Source: Gammaproteobacteria bacterium (GTDB lineage: Bacteria; Pseudomonadota; Gammaproteobacteria; Steroidobacterales; GCA-2729495). From it: a stretch of DNA of 8,943 nucleotides. Position 1 is the stretch's first letter. The number at the start of each line of letters is the position of its first letter. Under the pieces are notes generated by a model. The model worked only from the letters and a program-made list of their open reading frames with translations, ran no database searches and had not been told where the DNA came from. The DNA lies in contig JAHDYN010000053.1 in NCBI GenBank assembly GCA_023383735.1, forward strand, positions 1 to 8,943, read 5' to 3'. Shown here in pieces: positions 6,326 through 8,943 of the stretch. Made by a program: the position numbers and the translations under genes.

Positions 6326-6483
6326 AAAACCCTACCCCTGCCATCAGGCAATTTCCGACTGCGCATGCGCCAGACCCTGACGACCTCACGATAGCATTGA
6401 ACCATCGGGGATTGATTCCGGGCATGTGCAGCGTCTAACCCGCAGTCTGTGCAGTTTACAGATACATCTGACGAGAACACGGA
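6326..6483. other. Divergent intergenic region between methyltransferase and COG4705-like gene
   Basis: These 158 bases must hold promoters for both directions. On the minus strand TGCTATCGT (6396-6388) resembles an extended -10 box (TGN plus TATCGT) for the methyltransferase operon. A perfect 10-base palindrome, GCGCATGCGC, lies at 6361-6370. Near the plus-strand gene is a small dyad CAGAT-AC-ATCTG (6459-6470), 13 bases before its ATG. No convincing -35/-10 pair is visible for the plus strand, and no small gene or RNA is evident. Confidence 0.35.
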
Positions 6484-7242
6484 ATGAACCACAGCGGAGA
6501 TCAGGCAGTCACCAAGGTTCCGGCAGTTACGCTGGTATTCTGGTTGATAAAGGTCGCCGCGACCACGCTCGGCGAAACCGGTGGCGATGCGGTTTCGATG
6601 TCGATGAACCTGGGTTACCTGGTCGGCACCGTGATATTTGCCGCCATGTTTGCGGTGGCGGTTTCTGCCCAGATCATCGCCACGCGATTCAATCCGTGGC
6701 TGTATTGGACAACCATCGTTGCCACGACCACCGTGGGTACGACATTGGCGGACTATGTCACCCGGTCCATGGGTATCGGCTATGCCGGCGGCTCATCGCT
6801 GCTGTTTGTCCTGCTCATTGCCTCGCTCTTTGTATGGCATCGCGATCTCGGCTCCATATCCATCGATACCGTCAGCACGCCTCGGGCAGAGATCCACTAC
6901 TGGCTGACCATCATGTTCTCGCAGACGCTGGGCACTGCACTGGGTGACTGGACCGTAGATACAGCCGGTCTCGGTTACGTGGGAGCAGCGATCATTTTCG
7001 GCGCGCTGCTGGCGATGGTGGCGGGCGCATATTTCTGGACCGCCATATCCCGTACCTCGCTCTTCTGGACCGCGTTCATTCTGACCAGACCGCTTGGCGC
7101 GGTGGTCGGTGATTTTCTGGACAAGCCCGTTGCGGCAGGCGGTCTGGCCCTCAGCCGCTACTCGGCATCAGCTGTACTGCTGCTCTTCATGGTGGCCTGC
7201 ATCCTGTTGTTCCGGCATCGCGCGGCAGAACGCCCGCACTGA
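6484..7242 (+). CDS. Multipass membrane protein, COG4705-like, with four internal repeats
   Basis: This 252-residue inner-membrane protein belongs, as far as I can recognise, to the uncharacterised COG4705 group. About eight membrane segments fit the hydrophobic pattern. Four related motifs occur: TTLGETGGD (27-35), TTVGTTLAD (82-90), QTLGTALGD (147-155) and RPLGAVVGD (202-210). The first three are each followed ten residues later by LGY or IGY (43-45, 98-100, 163-165), the fourth by GGL. One Asp ends each motif: D35, D90, D155 and D210. The spacing is 55, 65 and 55, which suggests a duplicated two-repeat unit. Buried Asp residues with Gly/Thr-rich helix breaks are compatible with ion or solute transport, but no function is established from sequence. 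The ATG is preceded only by a weak purine stretch (GAGAACACGGA). The gene is monocistronic here and converges with pgl. Confidence 0.85.
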   Translation: MNHSGDQAVTKVPAVTLVFWLIKVAATTLGETGGDAVSMSMNLGYLVGTVIFAAMFAVAVSAQIIATRFNPWLYWTTIVATTTVGTTLADYVTRSMGIGYAGGSSLLFVLLIASLFVWHRDLGSISIDTVSTPRAEIHYWLTIMFSQTLGTALGDWTVDTAGLGYVGAAIIFGALLAMVAGAYFWTAISRTSLFWTAFILTRPLGAVVGDFLDKPVAAGGLALSRYSASAVLLLFMVACILLFRHRAAERPH

Positions 7243-7243
7243 C

Positions 7244-7260
7244 CCGGACCATCTGTCCGG
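7244..7260. terminator. Short GC hairpin between convergent genes
   Basis: CCGGAC (7244-7249) and GTCCGG (7255-7260) form a perfect 6-base stem with a 5-base loop. It starts two bases after the stop of the COG4705-like gene and ends 11 bases beyond the pgl stop. It could serve both genes as a 3' end, but neither side has a T-tract, so it is not a standard intrinsic terminator. Confidence 0.4.
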
Positions 7261-7271
7261 TCCTGCACCCT

Positions 7272-8024
7272 TCAGGAACGGCGGCGCAGCGGCACCACTT
7301 TCGACTTCGGTTTTGGTCGTCGTTTTTTTGGCGCGCTGGCGTCCTTCGACGCAGCACTGTCGGCGACCACTACGGCGCGCACCCTGGCCACCCGCGCCGC
7401 CGGAAACGGCGCGCCACCGGCATAGAGGTCGGCCAGCACGCCGGCCTTGTCGGCACCGGTCACGAACCAGATGATGCTGCGCGCACGGTTGATCACCGGC
7501 AGGGTCAGCGTCATGCGCGTATAGCCATGATGCTCGGCGGTGAGTGCGACCGCCCGGTCCCTCACCTTCAGCGCCGGGTCGCCGGCAAACAGCGAAGCCG
7601 TATGCCCGTCGGTACCGAGCCCCAGATGCACCGCATCGAGAACGGCGGGCACACCTGCCAGCTGCTCGATTCCGACAGCATATTCCGCCGCAGAACCGAG
7701 CAGGTCAGCGCGATCCACCCACATGGGATGGAGATTCCGTCGCGGCAAGGGGCCGTTGGTGACCAGCATCTCCTCGATATTGGTCAGGTTGCGTGCTGAA
7801 TCGCCGCGCGCCACCACACGCTCATCGACCTGAAAGACGTGGATTGCCTTCCAGTCCAGTGGCTGGCGCACCAGCTCGCCGAGCATCGGCAGCGGCGAAC
7901 TGCCGCCGCTGAGCGCCAGGGTCGCACGCGTGCGGCGGGCGATGCCGATGCCGAGCACGGTGGCGATGAGTCGCGCAGCCATTGCCGCCGCCTCCGCCAC
8001 CGTTTTTTCCACTTCGAGCCGCAT
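7272..8024 (-). CDS. pgl: 6-phosphogluconolactonase (DevB/Pgl type)
   Basis: Pgl hydrolyses 6-phospho-D-glucono-1,5-lactone to 6-phosphogluconate, the second step of the oxidative pentose-phosphate pathway, in the cytoplasm. The glucosamine/galactosamine-6-P isomerase-like fold is visible: LALSGGSSP (36-44) binds phosphate, VDERVV (66-71) and DSARN (75-79) follow, and the key motif LGLGTDGHTASLFAG (134-148) carries the catalytic His. R170 in TRMTLTLP (169-176) is also typical. The core ends near VVVAD (218-222). It is followed by a basic tail (227-250, 11 Lys/Arg of 24), which most family members lack. The ATG at 8024 has GGGAAG about eight bases upstream and lies 23 bases after the zwf stop, so the two are one operon. 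The gene converges with the COG4705-like gene. Confidence 0.95.
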   Translation of the reverse strand: MRLEVEKTVAEAAAMAARLIATVLGIGIARRTRATLALSGGSSPLPMLGELVRQPLDWKAIHVFQVDERVVARGDSARNLTNIEEMLVTNGPLPRRNLHPMWVDRADLLGSAAEYAVGIEQLAGVPAVLDAVHLGLGTDGHTASLFAGDPALKVRDRAVALTAEHHGYTRMTLTLPVINRARSIIWFVTGADKAGVLADLYAGGAPFPAARVARVRAVVVADSAASKDASAPKKRRPKPKSKVVPLRRRS

Positions 8025-8047
8025 GCGAAACTTCCCGGACAGCGCGG

Positions 8048-8943
8048 CTAGGCGCCGCGGCCGATCCCGTTCTTGCTGGGGTTGTACCAGCCACCGGAGG
8101 CCGCAACCATGCGGTCGGCTTCACGGGGCCCCCAGCTGCCCGGCTCATAGCGATACACCGGTCCGCCGGTGTTGATGATCGGATCGCAGATCGCCCAGGC
8201 GGCCTCCACGCTGTCCTCGCGGGCAAACAGCGTCGCATCGCCGCCCATCGCATCACCGATCAGGCGTTCATAGGCTTCCTTGGCTTCGCTGGTCGAGTTG
8301 CAGACGTAGAGCTCGACCTCCTCGCCCGCCATCCGCTCGCCCGGCGACTTGGTGCGCGCACCAGCCGCAATCGCCACCTGGTCAGGACCCAGCCGGAAGC
8401 GGAAATAATTGGACTGCGGCGGCACCGGTTCGTCAAAGACCTGCTGCGGTGGCGCCTTGAGGATCACCATCACCTCGGTGGCCGTCACCGGCAGCGACTT
8501 GCCGGCGCGGATGAAGAAGGGCACGCCCTGCCAGCGCCAGGAGTTCAGGTGCAGCTGCATCGCTGCGTAGGTTTCGACTTCCGAATCCGGTGCCACACCG
8601 GTATCACCACGATAGCCACGGTACTGCCCGCGCACCAGGCTCTGGCCGGAAAACGGGCTGATCGCGCGCAGCACCTTGATGCGCTCGTCGCGCTGCGCCT
8701 CACCCCAGTAGCCGACCGGCGGGTCCATGGCCAGACTTGCAACCACTTCGAGCAGATGGTTCTGCACGACATCGCGGATTGCACCCACCTCCTCGTAGAA
8801 CTTGCCGCGGCCTTCAACACCGATGGTCTCCGCCATGGTGATCTGCACGCTCTCGATGTAGTTGCGGTTCCAGATCGGTTCGAGAAAGGAGTTGGCAAAG
8901 CGGAAGTACAGCAGGTTCTGCACCGGCTCCTTGCCGAGGAAAT
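8048..8943 (-). CDS. zwf: Glucose-6-phosphate dehydrogenase, C-terminal part (5' truncated by window edge)
   Basis: Zwf oxidises glucose 6-phosphate to 6-phosphogluconolactone with NADP+ (or NAD+), feeding the pentose-phosphate and Entner-Doudoroff routes. About 298 residues are present out of the usual 480-500; the NADP-binding Rossmann domain lies beyond the right edge. The visible part begins at FLGKEPVQNLL, directly after the substrate-binding segment (RIDHYLGKE in relatives). It continues with FANSFLEPIWNRNYIESVQI, where the family has highly similar sequence. Further signatures are FFIRAGKSLP, which positions the sugar phosphate, and the C-terminal YEPGSWGPREADRM. GTG at 8923 lies within the conserved core and is not the start. 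The product of this reaction is the substrate of the next gene, pgl, 23 bases downstream. Confidence 0.96.
   Translation of the reverse strand, partial: FLGKEPVQNLLYFRFANSFLEPIWNRNYIESVQITMAETIGVEGRGKFYEEVGAIRDVVQNHLLEVVASLAMDPPVGYWGEAQRDERIKVLRAISPFSGQSLVRGQYRGYRGDTGVAPDSEVETYAAMQLHLNSWRWQGVPFFIRAGKSLPVTATEVMVILKAPPQQVFDEPVPPQSNYFRFRLGPDQVAIAAGARTKSPGERMAGEEVELYVCNSTSEAKEAYERLIGDAMGGDATLFAREDSVEAAWAICDPIINTGGPVYRYEPGSWGPREADRMVAASGGWYNPSKNGIGRGA

Noticed and set aside
1..8943. CRISPR arrays, tRNA or rRNA genes, insertion sequences, attachment sites
   Set aside because: I found no regularly spaced repeats, cloverleaf-like stretches, transposase motifs or flanking direct repeats by reading both strands. 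A covariance-model scan was not possible.

Overview
The window carries eight to nine protein genes of a high-GC Gram-negative bacterium. A TonB-dependent outer-membrane receptor, a cytochrome b561 and a zwf-pgl pair point to a proteobacterium, most likely a gammaproteobacterium. That placement is inferred from gene content and base composition only. I see no rRNA, tRNA, CRISPR array, transposase or integrase gene, and no sign that the region is a mobile island.

Layout. Positions 1-1835 (+) hold the C-terminal part of a TonB-dependent receptor, whose start lies off the left edge. A small four-helix membrane protein follows at 1832-2344 (+), with its GTG start overlapping the receptor stop. Convergent to these is a minus-strand operon: a cytochrome b561 (3653-3069) and a six-helix membrane protein (3072-2398), joined by an ATGA stop/start overlap. 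Its 264-base upstream region contains a good sigma70-like promoter, a palindrome over the -10 box and a large hairpin in the leader. A hotdog-fold acyl-CoA thioesterase (3918-4325, +) reads away from this region. It converges with a second minus-strand operon: a class I SAM-dependent methyltransferase (6325-5627) followed, with a 28-base overlap, by an MGT-type glycosyltransferase (5654-4368). Divergent from the methyltransferase is a COG4705-like multipass membrane protein (6484-7242, +) with a clear fourfold internal repeat. The right end has glucose-6-phosphate dehydrogenase (zwf, cut by the right edge) and 6-phosphogluconolactonase (pgl), both on the minus strand.

How the genes may work together. 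zwf and pgl are consecutive steps of the oxidative pentose-phosphate (or Entner-Doudoroff) entry, making NADPH and 6-phosphogluconate. Cytochrome b561 and its partner look like a small inner-membrane redox unit. The methyltransferase and glycosyltransferase form an orphan tailoring cassette that would methylate and glycosylate an unknown small molecule or lipid; no scaffold-making enzyme is visible here. The receptor and its coupled membrane protein could form an uptake unit, but the substrate cannot be read from the sequence.

Novelty. Nothing here is clearly a new defence or mobile system. The most interesting items are the methyltransferase-glycosyltransferase pair, the fourfold-repeat membrane protein with one conserved Asp per repeat, the structured leader and operator-like palindrome of the cytochrome b561 operon, and a strongly basic tail on Pgl.
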